A DNA stretch of 64,000 nt from an uncultured Bacteroidota bacterium (GCA_937924855.1 CALEYQ010000019.1:1-64000), one strand, 5' to 3'. Positions 25,224 to 34,155 are shown, numbered from the stretch's first letter. Program-made: numbers and translations. The notes: a model not told the origin generated them from the letters alone.

Positions 25224-28009
25224 AAACGGACAAAAAACTATTTCTGCTCGATGCTTTTGCCCTTATCTACCGGGCATATTTTGCGTTTTCCAATAATCAC
25301 AGGGTTAATTCCAAAGGACTAAACACTTCGGCAATTTTCGGCTTCACCAATACCCTCCTGGATGTTTTGAAAAAAGAAAAACCCAGTCACATTGCTGTGG
25401 TTTTCGATACGGCCGAACCCACCGTGCGCCATGAGGCTTTTGAAGATTACAAAGCCCAGCGTGAGGATATTCCGGAAGATATTGTTCTTGCCATCCCTTT
25501 TATTCAAAGAATAATTGAAGGGTTTAATATTCCGGTGCTTAGTTTGGATGGTTATGAGGCTGATGATGTTATCGGAACCCTTGCCAAAAAAGCAGAAAAG
25601 GAAGGTTTCATTACTTATATGATGACGCCCGACAAAGATTATGGCCAATTGGTTTCTGAAAACATTTTTATTTACCGGCCCGCACGCGGAGGAGGTCAGG
25701 CCGAAGTGCTGGGCCCGAAAGAAGTTTGTGAGAAATGGCAAATTAAAAATGTAGATCAGCTGATCGACATTCTGGGACTTATGGGCGATTCGGTTGATAA
25801 TATTCCCGGTATTCCCGGTGTGGGAGAGAAGACCGCCATTCAATTGATTCGTGATTACGGCTCTATTGATAACCTTTATAAAGACACTTCCGGACTCAAA
25901 GGAAAACTAAAGGAAAAGGTCGAAAATAATAAAGATCTGGCCCTGCAGTCGAGAATGCTCGCCACCATTATTTGTGATGTGCCCATTGAATTCGATGAAA
26001 CATCGCTGCGACTGGATCCTCCCGACAAAGAAAAACTCATGGAAGTTTTTCAGGAGCTTGAGTTCAGAACCCTGGCAGCAAAGGTTTTTTCCCAGGATAA
26101 TGGAAACAGTGAAGTTGACCGGGATTTATTCGGCAACCCACTGGCTCAGTCCCTGACTGAAAATTCGCCACCGGAATCTGAAATGGTTCCCACCCTGAAA
26201 ACCCTGGCCGATGTTACAACAGATTATAAGATTGCCAACACCGAGAGTGATATTTCCGGCCTGTTACTCATTTTAAATGCTGCCGACACCTTTTGTTTTG
26301 ATTCCGAAACCACCGGACTCGATCCCCTGAAGGATGAAATCATTGGCATTTCCTTTTCCGTAAAAATGGGGGAGGCCTGGTATGTTCCCGTTCCTGAGGG
26401 AAAAGAACAAGCACGATCCTTTCTTCAACAGTTTGAACCCGTTTTTTCCGATCCGAATAAAACAATGGTCGGACAGAACATTAAGTTCGATATGGCCATG
26501 GTGCTCAGCTATGGTATCGAAATAAAAAACAAATTGTTCGATACCATGGTTGCCCATTATCTTATTCGGCCGGATATGCGGCACAGCATGGATTTGCTGG
26601 CCGAAACATATCTTAACTATTCGCCTGTTTCCATTACCTCGCTCATTGGAAAAAAAGGCAAAGATCAGCTGAGCATGAAAGATGTTCCGCTGAAAGACAT
26701 TGCTGTTTATGCCGCAGAAGATGCCGATGTTACATTACAGCTGTATCATGTTTTTAAACCCATGCTTGCTGAGTGCGGAGCTGAAAAAATTTTCTACGAA
26801 ATTGAATCTCCCCTGATCCCGGTTTTATGCCGGATGGAATTTGAAGGCATTAAATTAGATACAGGAGTATTGGGAGAACTTTCAAAAATTCTGGAAGCCG
26901 AAGCCGCTGAAAGAGAAAAAGAAGTTTTTGAATTAGCCGGGATGAAGTTTAATATTTCTTCACCCAAACAGGTAGGCGATGTTTTGTTTGGTGCCCTTCG
27001 CATTGTGGAAAATCCAAAAAAAACCAAAACGGGACAGTTTGCCACGGGCGAGGATGTGCTGGACAAGCTCAGGGGGAAGCATCCGATCGTAGATAAAATC
27101 CTGGAGTTTCGGGAACTTCAAAAACTTAAAAACACTTATGTTGATGCCCTCCCTCAATTAGTGGATCCCGGAACCGGCCGCCTTCATACTACCTTTAATC
27201 AGGTTGTGGCAGTTACCGGACGACTCAGCTCCGATAATCCCAACCTTCAAAATATACCCATCCGGACAGAGAAGGGAAGGGAAATAAGAAAAGCATTCGT
27301 TCCGGGATCGGAAGATTTTGTTTTGCTTTCAGCAGATTATTCTCAGATAGAACTGCGAATCATGGCCCACATGAGTAAAGACCAGGGCATGATGGAAGCG
27401 TTTAAAGAAGGATTGGACATTCACACCGCTACAGCGGCCAAAGTATTTCATGTGGAGCTTGATAAAGTAGATGCTGAAATGCGCCGCAAGGCCAAGATGG
27501 TGAACTTTGGTATTATTTACGGGATTTCAGCTTTTGGACTGGCCGAGCGTCTTAGCATTCCAAGAGCGGAAGCAAAGGAAATTATAGATAATTACTTTAC
27601 CCAATATCCCGGTATCCGCAACTACATGGATCAGGGCATTGAAAATGCAAAGGCGAAAGGATATGTGGAAACTATTCTTGGCAGGCGACGCTACCTCCCT
27701 GATATTCATTCCTCCAATCAAACCGTACGGGGATTTGCGGAAAGAAATGCCATCAACGCACCCATTCAGGGAAGCGCTGCCGATATGATTAAAATTGCCA
27801 TGGTCAGCATCGACGCTGCCTTGAGAACACAAAAACTGAAAACAAAAATGTTGCTTCAGGTGCATGATGAACTTGTGTTTGACGTGCATAAAAAAGAACT
27901 TGATACCATTAAGCCCCTGGTAAAGGAACTAATGGAAAAAGCACTCCCTCTGGATATCCCGGTGCTCGCTGAAGTGGGAACCGGACCAAACTGGCTGGAG
28001 GCCCACTAG
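25220..28009 (+). CDS. polA: DNA polymerase I
   Basis: 929 residues with all three domains. The 5'-nuclease (about 1-290) has LLDAFALIYRAYFAF, DGYEADDVIGTLAKKAE, TPDKDYGQLVSENI and MGDSVDNIPGIPGVGEKTAI. The 3'-5' exonuclease (about 320-510) keeps its catalytic acids in CFDSETTGLDP, GQNIKFDMAMV and YAAEDADVTLQLY, so proofreading should be active. The polymerase domain (about 530-929) has VVAVTGRLSSDNPNLQNIPI, LLSADYSQIELRIMAH, AKMVNFGIIYGISAFGLAER and LLQVHDELVFDV. It starts within the stop codon of the QC-like gene (ATGA). Confidence 0.98.
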   Translation: MKTDKKLFLLDAFALIYRAYFAFSNNHRVNSKGLNTSAIFGFTNTLLDVLKKEKPSHIAVVFDTAEPTVRHEAFEDYKAQREDIPEDIVLAIPFIQRIIEGFNIPVLSLDGYEADDVIGTLAKKAEKEGFITYMMTPDKDYGQLVSENIFIYRPARGGGQAEVLGPKEVCEKWQIKNVDQLIDILGLMGDSVDNIPGIPGVGEKTAIQLIRDYGSIDNLYKDTSGLKGKLKEKVENNKDLALQSRMLATIICDVPIEFDETSLRLDPPDKEKLMEVFQELEFRTLAAKVFSQDNGNSEVDRDLFGNPLAQSLTENSPPESEMVPTLKTLADVTTDYKIANTESDISGLLLILNAADTFCFDSETTGLDPLKDEIIGISFSVKMGEAWYVPVPEGKEQARSFLQQFEPVFSDPNKTMVGQNIKFDMAMVLSYGIEIKNKLFDTMVAHYLIRPDMRHSMDLLAETYLNYSPVSITSLIGKKGKDQLSMKDVPLKDIAVYAAEDADVTLQLYHVFKPMLAECGAEKIFYEIESPLIPVLCRMEFEGIKLDTGVLGELSKILEAEAAEREKEVFELAGMKFNISSPKQVGDVLFGALRIVENPKKTKTGQFATGEDVLDKLRGKHPIVDKILEFRELQKLKNTYVDALPQLVDPGTGRLHTTFNQVVAVTGRLSSDNPNLQNIPIRTEKGREIRKAFVPGSEDFVLLSADYSQIELRIMAHMSKDQGMMEAFKEGLDIHTATAAKVFHVELDKVDAEMRRKAKMVNFGIIYGISAFGLAERLSIPRAEAKEIIDNYFTQYPGIRNYMDQGIENAKAKGYVETILGRRRYLPDIHSSNQTVRGFAERNAINAPIQGSAADMIKIAMVSIDAALRTQKLKTKMLLQVHDELVFDVHKKELDTIKPLVKELMEKALPLDIPVLAEVGTGPNWLEAH

Positions 28010-28029
28010 GCTGTAAAGAACTGATAATC

Positions 28030-28050
28030 AATAATTTTCAATTATTTTTT
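28030..28050 (+). terminator. Weak terminator after polA
   Basis: An AT-only hairpin AATAATT-TTC-AATTATT is followed by a T-run. It lies between the polA stop and the ECF promoter. The weak stem makes it uncertain. Confidence 0.4.
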
Positions 28051-28055
28051 GCGAA

Positions 28056-28087
28056 CCTGTAACAAACAAAGGGCCCAATTCGTCCTA
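28056..28087 (+). promoter_or_regulatory. ECF-type autoregulatory promoter of the sigma gene
   Basis: CCTGTAACAA (28056-28065), 15 bases, then CGTCCTA (28081-28087). The same -35-like block with the same 15-base spacing and CGTC block occurs before the DUF2807-barrel gene (29631). AAC in the -35 and CGTC in the -10 are hallmarks of ECF sigma promoters. The -10 ends 10 bases before the ATG at 28098, so the leader must be very short. Confidence 0.75.
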
Positions 28088-28097
28088 CCTTTAGCCC

Positions 28098-28580
28098 ATG
28101 AGTCCCGGTGAGTATAACCAATGTGTAGATCTGTTTGCAGACCGCCTGTTCCGGTTCTTGCTTAAAAGTGTCCGGGATGAAGATCTTGCGAAGGATCTTG
28201 TTCAGGACACCTTTGAAAAGGCCTGGCTAAACCACGAAGACATTCCTTTTTTAAAGGCGAAATCATGGTTGTTTACCACCGGATACCGGACGATGATAGA
28301 TGGAATCAGAAGAGGAAAGAAAATGGTGAACATGGAGGTAATGCCGGAAGTTTTTGCCGGAAACATGCCGGAGCCCGATTTGAAAAAGCAACTCAGGCTT
28401 GCTTTGGAAAAACTTCCCGACATACAGCGCTCGGTTATTTTATTGCGCGATTTTGAAGGGTATGACTATAAAGAAATAGGGGAGATAACGGGCTTGACCG
28501 AATCGCAGGTAAAGGTGTATATATTCCGGGGGCGGACGGCCTTAAAAAAGTTTCTCGTTTCAATGGATAATCTGATATGA
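28098..28580 (+). CDS. ECF-subfamily RNA polymerase sigma factor
   Basis: 160 residues. Region 2 is visible in LFRFLLKSVRDEDLAKDLVQ and DTFEKAWLNHEDIPFLKAKS, with WLFTTGYRTMIDGIRRGKKM. Region 4 is ALEKLPDIQRSVILLRDFEG and YDYKEIGEITGLTESQVKVY. It is short, as ECF factors are, and lacks regions 1 and 3. The stop overlaps the start of the next gene by 4 bp, the usual coupling of an ECF sigma to its anti-sigma. The promoter repeat shared with 29681 implies it activates itself and the DUF2807-barrel gene. Confidence 0.95.
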   Translation: MSPGEYNQCVDLFADRLFRFLLKSVRDEDLAKDLVQDTFEKAWLNHEDIPFLKAKSWLFTTGYRTMIDGIRRGKKMVNMEVMPEVFAGNMPEPDLKKQLRLALEKLPDIQRSVILLRDFEGYDYKEIGEITGLTESQVKVYIFRGRTALKKFLVSMDNLI

Positions 28581-29626
28581 TGGAAATCAACAAAGAAAAT
28601 ATTAATAAATGGCTGCAAGATCTGGAGGCAGGTAAGCTGAATCCGGAACAGGAAGAGGCAGTTTATTTATTTCTTGAGAACCATCCTGATTTTATCCCCG
28701 AAACCCATATTCACTCCCTTACGGAAGCTTTTTCCGAAAATCCTGTTTTTGATGGAAAGGAAAATCTGAAAGTATCGGTACAAGAACAAACCTATGCCGA
28801 ATATCTCATTATTGGGAAAGCAGAAAATATTTTGAGCGAAGAAGAGGAAGATCACCTTAAGAAGATATTTGTTATAAATCCGGTTTTAAAGCAAGACCTG
28901 GAATGGTATTTAAAAACGCGGATTGTTTCTGAAGAAATTGAGTACCCCTTTAAGGAGCAATTATACAGGGAAGAAAAAGTTTTTTCCCTGATGCCTGTGC
29001 TTCGCATGGCGGCTGCTTTTTTGTTGCTGGCCGGATTAGGCAGTTTGCTTTACTTTTTTGTTTTTCAGAATCCCGGAAATTTTGCCTTACGCGGTGAATC
29101 GTTCTCTTCGCCTGCTGAAAAATTCCGGGGTAGGTATGTGCAAAATTTCTCCGGAAAGGAAACAAAAGAAAATAATTTTGAAAGGTCCGGAAAAGCCCAG
29201 CGCCCCCGCACAGTTTTATACGCCTCCGGCAATCAGGTAAAGTGGGTGAAACAGGATATTGATCCTTTAAATACTTTTTCATTGGCCCGCCATTCCAATC
29301 CGAGGTTACCTCTTTTTATCTCACCGGAGAATCCCGAAATTCTGGCTCTCACCCGGTCCCGCAATGAAGAATTAATAAATCGTACTGAGCCGGAGGAAGT
29401 ACTTGTAAATGAAGTTTCCGGAGAAGCGCTTATGTCTGAAGTAAAATCCTTTATTTCGGGTGAGCCTGAAAATAAAGTAAAATGGTATCATTTTGCCGCC
29501 CTTGCCGGCAAAGGACTTTCAAAAATGACGGGCCGTCCTTTTAAAATTTACCGCCTGGAATCCGATGCCGAGGAAGATGGTTTGAAAATAGTAGCGGGCA
29601 ATTATATAATTACAAGAAAAAATTAA
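28577..29626 (+). CDS. Single-pass membrane protein, probable anti-sigma factor
   Basis: 349 residues. An acidic N-terminal cytoplasmic part of about 140 residues (NKWLQDLEAGKLNPEQEEAV, YLIIGKAENILSEEEEDHLK) precedes one transmembrane helix (MAAAFLLLAGLGSLLYFFVF, around residues 141-160). A ~190-residue extracytoplasmic part follows. The topology, the 4-bp overlap with the ECF gene and the repeated EAGKLNPEQEEAV / KAENILSEEEEDHL helix pattern suggest an anti-sigma factor. No ZAS zinc motif (HxxxCxxC) is present, so this is by context. The periplasmic part would sense an envelope signal. Confidence 0.65.
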   Translation: MMEINKENINKWLQDLEAGKLNPEQEEAVYLFLENHPDFIPETHIHSLTEAFSENPVFDGKENLKVSVQEQTYAEYLIIGKAENILSEEEEDHLKKIFVINPVLKQDLEWYLKTRIVSEEIEYPFKEQLYREEKVFSLMPVLRMAAAFLLLAGLGSLLYFFVFQNPGNFALRGESFSSPAEKFRGRYVQNFSGKETKENNFERSGKAQRPRTVLYASGNQVKWVKQDIDPLNTFSLARHSNPRLPLFISPENPEILALTRSRNEELINRTEPEEVLVNEVSGEALMSEVKSFISGEPENKVKWYHFAALAGKGLSKMTGRPFKIYRLESDAEEDGLKIVAGNYIITRKN

Positions 29627-29630
29627 CCGG

Positions 29631-29662
29631 CCTGTAACAATCCGAGGAGCCTGTTCGTCATA
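29631..29662 (+). promoter_or_regulatory. ECF-type promoter of the DUF2807-barrel gene
   Basis: CCTGTAACAA (29631-29640), 15 bases, then CGTCATA (29656-29662), matching the promoter before the sigma gene in both blocks and in spacing. The ATG follows at 29681. Confidence 0.78.
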
Positions 29663-29680
29663 GGTTAAAAGATAAAAATT

Positions 29681-31048
29681 ATGAAAAAAGCAATCCTGTT
29701 AACGGCAATATTCTTTGGAGTGAGTTTCCTGGTAATTGCCCAGAAAGAAGAAATCAGAACCCTTGAACCGTTCAATGAGATATCGGCTTCCGGTGGAGTG
29801 AAAATTGTTTTAATCCCGGGTGAGAGCGAAAAGGTTGAACTCAAAGGGGAGAATGAATCAGATCTGAAAATGATAAAAACTCCTGTAAATGGAGGTAAGC
29901 TCATGGTAAGTGCCGACGGAAAAACTTCGGATAAGGTTACCATAGAAGTGTATTATAAAAATTTATCGGCTGTGCAGGTTACAGGCACGGGAAAAGTAAA
30001 TACCCGGGGTCCGATAAAATCTCCAAAGTTTAAGGTTGAAGTTACAGGTGCATCAAACGCCAATCTGGAACTGCAATGCGATCAGACGGATGTAAATCTT
30101 TCCGGCGCCAGCAACATTACCCTGAGTGGTAAATCTTCCGATCTTAATGCGCATATCACCGGGGCCAGCGGTTTGAAGGCTCAGGATCTGGATAATCAAA
30201 ACGCAAGCATGTTCCTTACCGGAGCAAGTTCAGCCAAAGTGGCTCCCAAAGGAAAATTGCAGGGCTCGCTTACCGGAGCTTCAAGTCTGAAATACTATTC
30301 CGATCCCGCCGAAAAGGAAATTAATGTAACCGGTTCTTCCTCCGTTAAAAAAGCCGGTGAAGGTGATGATAAAAGCGGGCAATCCAAAGGCAAGTGGGAT
30401 ATCAAGAAATTCAGGGAAGATGATTTTAAACACTGGGCAGGATTTGAAATGGGAGTAAACGGATATCTGGGAAGCTCCGGATCGGTTTCCTTATCGCCCC
30501 TGCAGGAAAATTTTGACCTGAATTATGCCCGGTCATTAAATTTCAATCTCAATATCATAGAACACGATTTTAACTTGTGGAAAAACAGATTAAATCTGGT
30601 AACCGGACTAGGGTTCTCCTGGAATAATTATGGCTTCCGCCGTAACATTACCCTGGATCCCAATTCCAGTTTCACCTTTGCCTCCATTGATTCGGGCATC
30701 AATTATACCCGCAATAAACTGCGCACCTCCTCGCTCACCCTGCCCTTGTTGCTTGAGTTTAATGCAAGCGATAATCCCGATAAAACCTTTCACCTCGCCG
30801 CAGGGATTACCGGCAGCTGGGTGTTCAGAGCAAAAACCCTTCAGGAATTTAATGCCAACGGGTATAATATTTCGGTTGAAAGAAGAGACGATTACAACAT
30901 TAATCCTTTTCAATATGCTGCTACGGTCAGACTTGGGGTAGGAGATTTCACACTCTATGCCAACTACGGATTATCAACCCTTTTTGAAAAAAACAAAGGA
31001 ACCGATTTAAATCCCTTTTCGATAGGATTACGAATCATACCTTTTTAA
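29681..31048 (+). CDS. DUF2807 (head GIN) domain fused to an outer-membrane beta-barrel
   Basis: 455 residues. A signal peptide (AILLTAIFFGVSFLVIAQ) is followed by a DUF2807 beta-helix-like domain (about 25-230) with FNEISASGGVKIVLIPGESE, YYKNLSAVQVTGTGKV, and repeated TGAS turns (VEVTGASNANLEL, NLSGASNITLSGKS, HITGASGLKAQDL, LTGASSAKV, LTGASSLKYYS). A charged linker leads to a PorT-like barrel (about 255-455): NFNLNIIEHDFNLWKNRLNL, TGLGFSWNNYGFRRNITLD, LTLPLLLEFNAS, ending FSIGLRIIPF with a terminal Phe. The DUF2807 part probably stays periplasmic, which makes this a stress-response envelope protein under the adjacent ECF sigma factor. The fusion of the two domains is less common than either alone. 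Confidence 0.85.
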   Translation: MKKAILLTAIFFGVSFLVIAQKEEIRTLEPFNEISASGGVKIVLIPGESEKVELKGENESDLKMIKTPVNGGKLMVSADGKTSDKVTIEVYYKNLSAVQVTGTGKVNTRGPIKSPKFKVEVTGASNANLELQCDQTDVNLSGASNITLSGKSSDLNAHITGASGLKAQDLDNQNASMFLTGASSAKVAPKGKLQGSLTGASSLKYYSDPAEKEINVTGSSSVKKAGEGDDKSGQSKGKWDIKKFREDDFKHWAGFEMGVNGYLGSSGSVSLSPLQENFDLNYARSLNFNLNIIEHDFNLWKNRLNLVTGLGFSWNNYGFRRNITLDPNSSFTFASIDSGINYTRNKLRTSSLTLPLLLEFNASDNPDKTFHLAAGITGSWVFRAKTLQEFNANGYNISVERRDDYNINPFQYAATVRLGVGDFTLYANYGLSTLFEKNKGTDLNPFSIGLRIIPF

Positions 31049-31071
31049 TAAATTCCAAACATCCCCGCAGA

Positions 31072-31102
31072 AACAGGAGCCCTGAAGCTCCTGTTTTTTT
31101 TA
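31072..31102 (+). terminator. Terminator after the DUF2807-barrel gene
   Basis: A nine-pair stem AACAGGAGC/GCTCCTGTT with a 6-base loop is followed by a T8 run. Its downstream T-rich end merges with a TATTTTTA (-7-like) element five bases before the GNAT start. Confidence 0.9.
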
Positions 31103-31113
31103 TTTTTACCCCA

Positions 31114-31650
31114 GTGGAAGATTTCTCTGTAAAAATATCTGAAAGCCTTTCTCTTGAGATTCATCAACCGGGAGATATTGAACATCTTGTAAAGTATCTG
31201 AACGATCCCGAAGTGTATCGAAATACGCTAAAAATTCCATTTCCCTATACCGCTAAGGATGCCGCTGATTTTTTCAAGCTAACGGTAAATGCCAGAGTTG
31301 AGTCGGGAAGAAATATGCACTGGAAAATTAATAAAGCCGGGACAGGACTGATTGGCGGATTGGGACTTCATGGGGCGTATCCCGGTTCAATGCACAAAGA
31401 GGAATTTGGTTACTGGCTTTCAGCCCCATTTCGTGGCCAGGGATTAATGACAGAAGTGCTTATGAAGTTCTGTCCTTATATTATGGCTGAATATGGTTAT
31501 ACACGCCTCGAAGCTCCTGTTTTTTCTTTTAATACGGCTTCTGCAAAGGTGTTGATGAAATGCGGTTTTCAAGAGGAGGGAATGCTCCGAAAGGCATATT
31601 TAAAAGATGGGCAATTTATCGATGCCCGCCTGTTTGCCAAAGTCATTTAA
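31114..31650 (+). CDS. GNAT-family N-acetyltransferase (RimJ/RimL-like)
   Basis: 178 residues starting at GTG 31114. Acetyl-CoA-binding motif A is GYWLSAPFRGQGLMTEVLMK. The following FNTASAKVLMKCGFQEEGML and ARLFAKVI complete the usual ribosomal-protein-serine/alanine N-acetyltransferase-like pattern. The substrate (a protein N-terminus or a small amine) is unknown. A TATTTTTA element (31101-31108) lies five bases before the GTG, suggesting a leaderless message. The gap to the carboxylase gene is 74 bp. Confidence 0.87.
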   Translation: MEDFSVKISESLSLEIHQPGDIEHLVKYLNDPEVYRNTLKIPFPYTAKDAADFFKLTVNARVESGRNMHWKINKAGTGLIGGLGLHGAYPGSMHKEEFGYWLSAPFRGQGLMTEVLMKFCPYIMAEYGYTRLEAPVFSFNTASAKVLMKCGFQEEGMLRKAYLKDGQFIDARLFAKVI

Positions 31651-31724
31651 CACCCCTTTTTTTAATCTCTTTTAATTTTTTTGGATTGGCATATCCAATA
31701 TCTTTACGCCTAATTTTAGACGGC

Positions 31725-33263
31725 ATGGATAAAAAAGAGATTCTGAACAGTAAAATTGCCCTCGCCCAGAAAGGGGGAGGCGATAAGCGGATTGAAGCCC
31801 AGCATAAAAAGGGAAAATTAACCGCAAGGGAACGCATCCATTTTCTGGTAGATGAGGGAAGTTTCCAGGAAATCGGAATGCTGGTTACCCATCGTTCGTT
31901 TGATTTTGGTATGGAAAAAGAACGCATTCCGGGCGATGGAGTGGTAACCGGATATGGGACCATTGATGGCAGATTGGTTTATGTTTTTTCTCAGGATTTT
32001 ACTGTTTTCGGAGGCTCGCTTTCCGAAACCCATGCAGAGAAGATTTGTAAGATAATGGACCTGGCCATGAAAAACGGCGCCCCTGTAATTGGACTCAATG
32101 ATTCGGGAGGTGCCAGGATTCAGGAAGGTGTGGTGTCGTTGGCCGGATATGCCGATATTTTTTACCGAAACACATTGGCCAGCGGGGTGGTGCCCCAAAT
32201 ATCTGCCATAATGGGTCCCTGCGCCGGTGGTGCCGTTTATTCTCCGGCCATTACCGATTTTATTTTCATGGTTGAAAAGACATCTTACATGTTTGTTACC
32301 GGACCCAATGTGGTAAAAACGGTTACTCATGAAGAAGTCAGCTCAGAAGATCTGGGAGGTGCCTCAGTTCACTCGACCAAATCAGGAGTGGCTCATTTTT
32401 CCTGTGCCAATGAGATTGTTTGCATTCAGAACATCAGAAAATTACTTTCCTATCTTCCCCTGAATTGCGAAGACAATCCTCCGGCTCTTCCTTTTACACC
32501 GGGTTCCGAAAGCCGGCCGGTGCTCGATACCATTGTGCCTGATAACAGCAATCAACCCTACGATATGCGCGAGGTAATTGAGGGAATAGTGGATCAGGGT
32601 TCTTTTTTTGAAGTTCACCGGAATTTTGCCGAGAATATTGTGGTTGGATTTGCACGGGTAGGAGGAAGTAGTATAGGCATTGTGGCCAACCAACCCGCTT
32701 ATCTGGCCGGAGTATTGGACATACAGGCATCCACAAAAGCCGGGCGCTTCGTCAGATTTTGCGATAGTTTTAATATTCCTCTTCTGGTTCTTGAAGATGT
32801 TCCCGGATTTCTTCCCGGAACCGATCAGGAGTGGAATGGTATTATCACCAACGGCGCAAAATTGCTTTATGCCTTCTGTGAAGCCACGGTTCCCAGAATA
32901 ACCGTAATTACCCGCAAAGCCTATGGAGGCGCTTATGATGTAATGAATTCAAAGCACATTGGTGCAGATATGAATTTTGCCTGGCCCAATGCCGAGATTG
33001 CCGTAATGGGTGCACGCGGAGCAGCAGAAATTATTTTCAAAAACGAAATTGCCGCCTCAAAAAATCCCGATGAAAAACTCAAAGAAAAAGAAGGGCAGTA
33101 TAATGAGCTTTTTGCCAACCCGTATCGGGCGGCGGAAAGAGGGTTTATTGATGAGGTAATTCTTCCCTCCCAAACCAGGGAAAAACTCATCCGGGCCTTT
33201 ACAATGCTGGAGAACAAAGTGGCAAAATTGCCCCGAAAAAAGCACGGAAATATCCCCTTATAA
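31725..33263 (+). CDS. Acyl-CoA carboxylase beta subunit (propionyl-CoA carboxylase type)
   Basis: 512 residues from ATG 31725; a longer frame from 31560 overlaps GNAT and is rejected. This is a carboxyltransferase subunit that moves CO2 from biotin to propionyl-CoA (or a related acyl-CoA). The N-half has KKGKLTARERIHFLVDEGSF, VTGYGTIDGRLVYVFSQDF, VIGLNDSGGARIQEGV and ISAIMGPCAGGAVYSPAITD. The C-half has VVGFARVGGSSIGIVANQPA, PLLVLEDVPGFLPGTDQEW and ITRKAYGGAYDVMNSKHIGA. Full length. No biotin-carboxylase or biotin-carrier gene is adjacent, so the alpha subunit must be encoded elsewhere. A possible methylmalonyl-CoA decarboxylase role cannot be excluded. Confidence 0.93.
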   Translation: MDKKEILNSKIALAQKGGGDKRIEAQHKKGKLTARERIHFLVDEGSFQEIGMLVTHRSFDFGMEKERIPGDGVVTGYGTIDGRLVYVFSQDFTVFGGSLSETHAEKICKIMDLAMKNGAPVIGLNDSGGARIQEGVVSLAGYADIFYRNTLASGVVPQISAIMGPCAGGAVYSPAITDFIFMVEKTSYMFVTGPNVVKTVTHEEVSSEDLGGASVHSTKSGVAHFSCANEIVCIQNIRKLLSYLPLNCEDNPPALPFTPGSESRPVLDTIVPDNSNQPYDMREVIEGIVDQGSFFEVHRNFAENIVVGFARVGGSSIGIVANQPAYLAGVLDIQASTKAGRFVRFCDSFNIPLLVLEDVPGFLPGTDQEWNGIITNGAKLLYAFCEATVPRITVITRKAYGGAYDVMNSKHIGADMNFAWPNAEIAVMGARGAAEIIFKNEIAASKNPDEKLKEKEGQYNELFANPYRAAERGFIDEVILPSQTREKLIRAFTMLENKVAKLPRKKHGNIPL

Positions 33264-33338
33264 GCAAACGGCTGTTTTCCAGATATTTGCAGGAAATTTT
33301 TGGGTTAAAAATACTTGCAACCCAATGCCCGCTTTTGG

Positions 33339-33368
33339 TTGTCTTTTAAGATATAGTTTATACCTTTA
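33339..33368 (+). promoter_or_regulatory. Promoter of the Omp28-like gene
   Basis: TTG (33339-33341) and TACCTTTA (33361-33368) are separated by 19 bases, matching the Bacteroidota -33/-7 spacing, and lie 16 bases before the ATG at 33385. Confidence 0.55.
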
Positions 33369-33384
33369 AAGAAAGACTCTTACC

Positions 33385-34155
33385 ATGAAAATCAATTTTT
33401 TGCCCTTTTTAGTTTTTGCACTGGCCATCGGTGGATGTACAAAAACCGTTGAAGCACCCGATCCGTCTGAAAATGAAATAAGTAACCTTTCAACCCAGCG
33501 GAAAGCATTGATGTTTGATTTTACCGGAGTTAATTGCGGTGCCTGCACTGCCATCCTTCCTACTTTCGAAGGGTTTCTTCATGCGAACGAAGGAAAGGTT
33601 ATTGGAATTTCCGTGCATTGTGGTAGTGGCGATACCCTAAACACCGGATTTTCACTTTCATTTACCGGACAATATGATATCCCCGGAACACCCCGTTTCA
33701 GTGAGGGTTCCATCATGAAAACAGATACCTCTTACAGTGTTGCTGAATCTCTGGCTAAAGCCACTATGGGAAAGCCCGCAGATGCAGGTATTGGTTTGGT
33801 GTATTCCATCAGCAATAACACCATGACCATTAAAACCAAAACCCGGTTTTTTAATGAAGCTTCCGGCAGTTATAAACTGGCGCTTTACATTGTAGAAGAT
33901 AACATTATGACAGAGCAAACCGGCAACATGCGCAGGCATGATAATGTTTTGCGCGGCAGTGCCAATGGTTATTGGGGAACCGCAATCCCTCCCTCTTCGG
34001 TGGGAAAAGGACTTGAATGGGAAAACACATTTACCTATAATATCGGAACCCACGGAATTCATTTCTGGAATACCGCAAACCTGAAAGTGGTTGCCATTAT
34101 TTACAAAATGGATGGTAACGAACCTAAGGAAGTGGTTAATTGTAATAAGTGGTAA
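33385..34155 (+). CDS. Omp28-related lipoprotein with thioredoxin-like fold
   Basis: 256 residues. The lipobox is IGGC, near residue 18. The mature N-terminus has a thioredoxin-like start, ALMFDFTGVNCGACTAILPT, with a CGAC active-site-like motif, then GKVIGISVHCGSGDTL and DIPGTPRFSEGSIM (the cis-Pro-like region). The C-terminal half is beta-rich (MTIKTKTRFFNEASGSYKLA, LYIVEDNIMTEQTG, LRGSANGYWGTAI), as in Omp28/PKD-type proteins of Bacteroidota. It is outer-membrane or periplasm associated. Function unknown; thiol chemistry is suggested by the CxxC but not shown. Confidence 0.8.
   Translation: MKINFLPFLVFALAIGGCTKTVEAPDPSENEISNLSTQRKALMFDFTGVNCGACTAILPTFEGFLHANEGKVIGISVHCGSGDTLNTGFSLSFTGQYDIPGTPRFSEGSIMKTDTSYSVAESLAKATMGKPADAGIGLVYSISNNTMTIKTKTRFFNEASGSYKLALYIVEDNIMTEQTGNMRRHDNVLRGSANGYWGTAIPPSSVGKGLEWENTFTYNIGTHGIHFWNTANLKVVAIIYKMDGNEPKEVVNCNKW

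Noticed and set aside
31560..31724. Upstream extension of the carboxylase beta subunit
   Set aside because: The extension overlaps the GNAT gene and shows no similarity to the family N-terminus, which begins at MDKKEIL.
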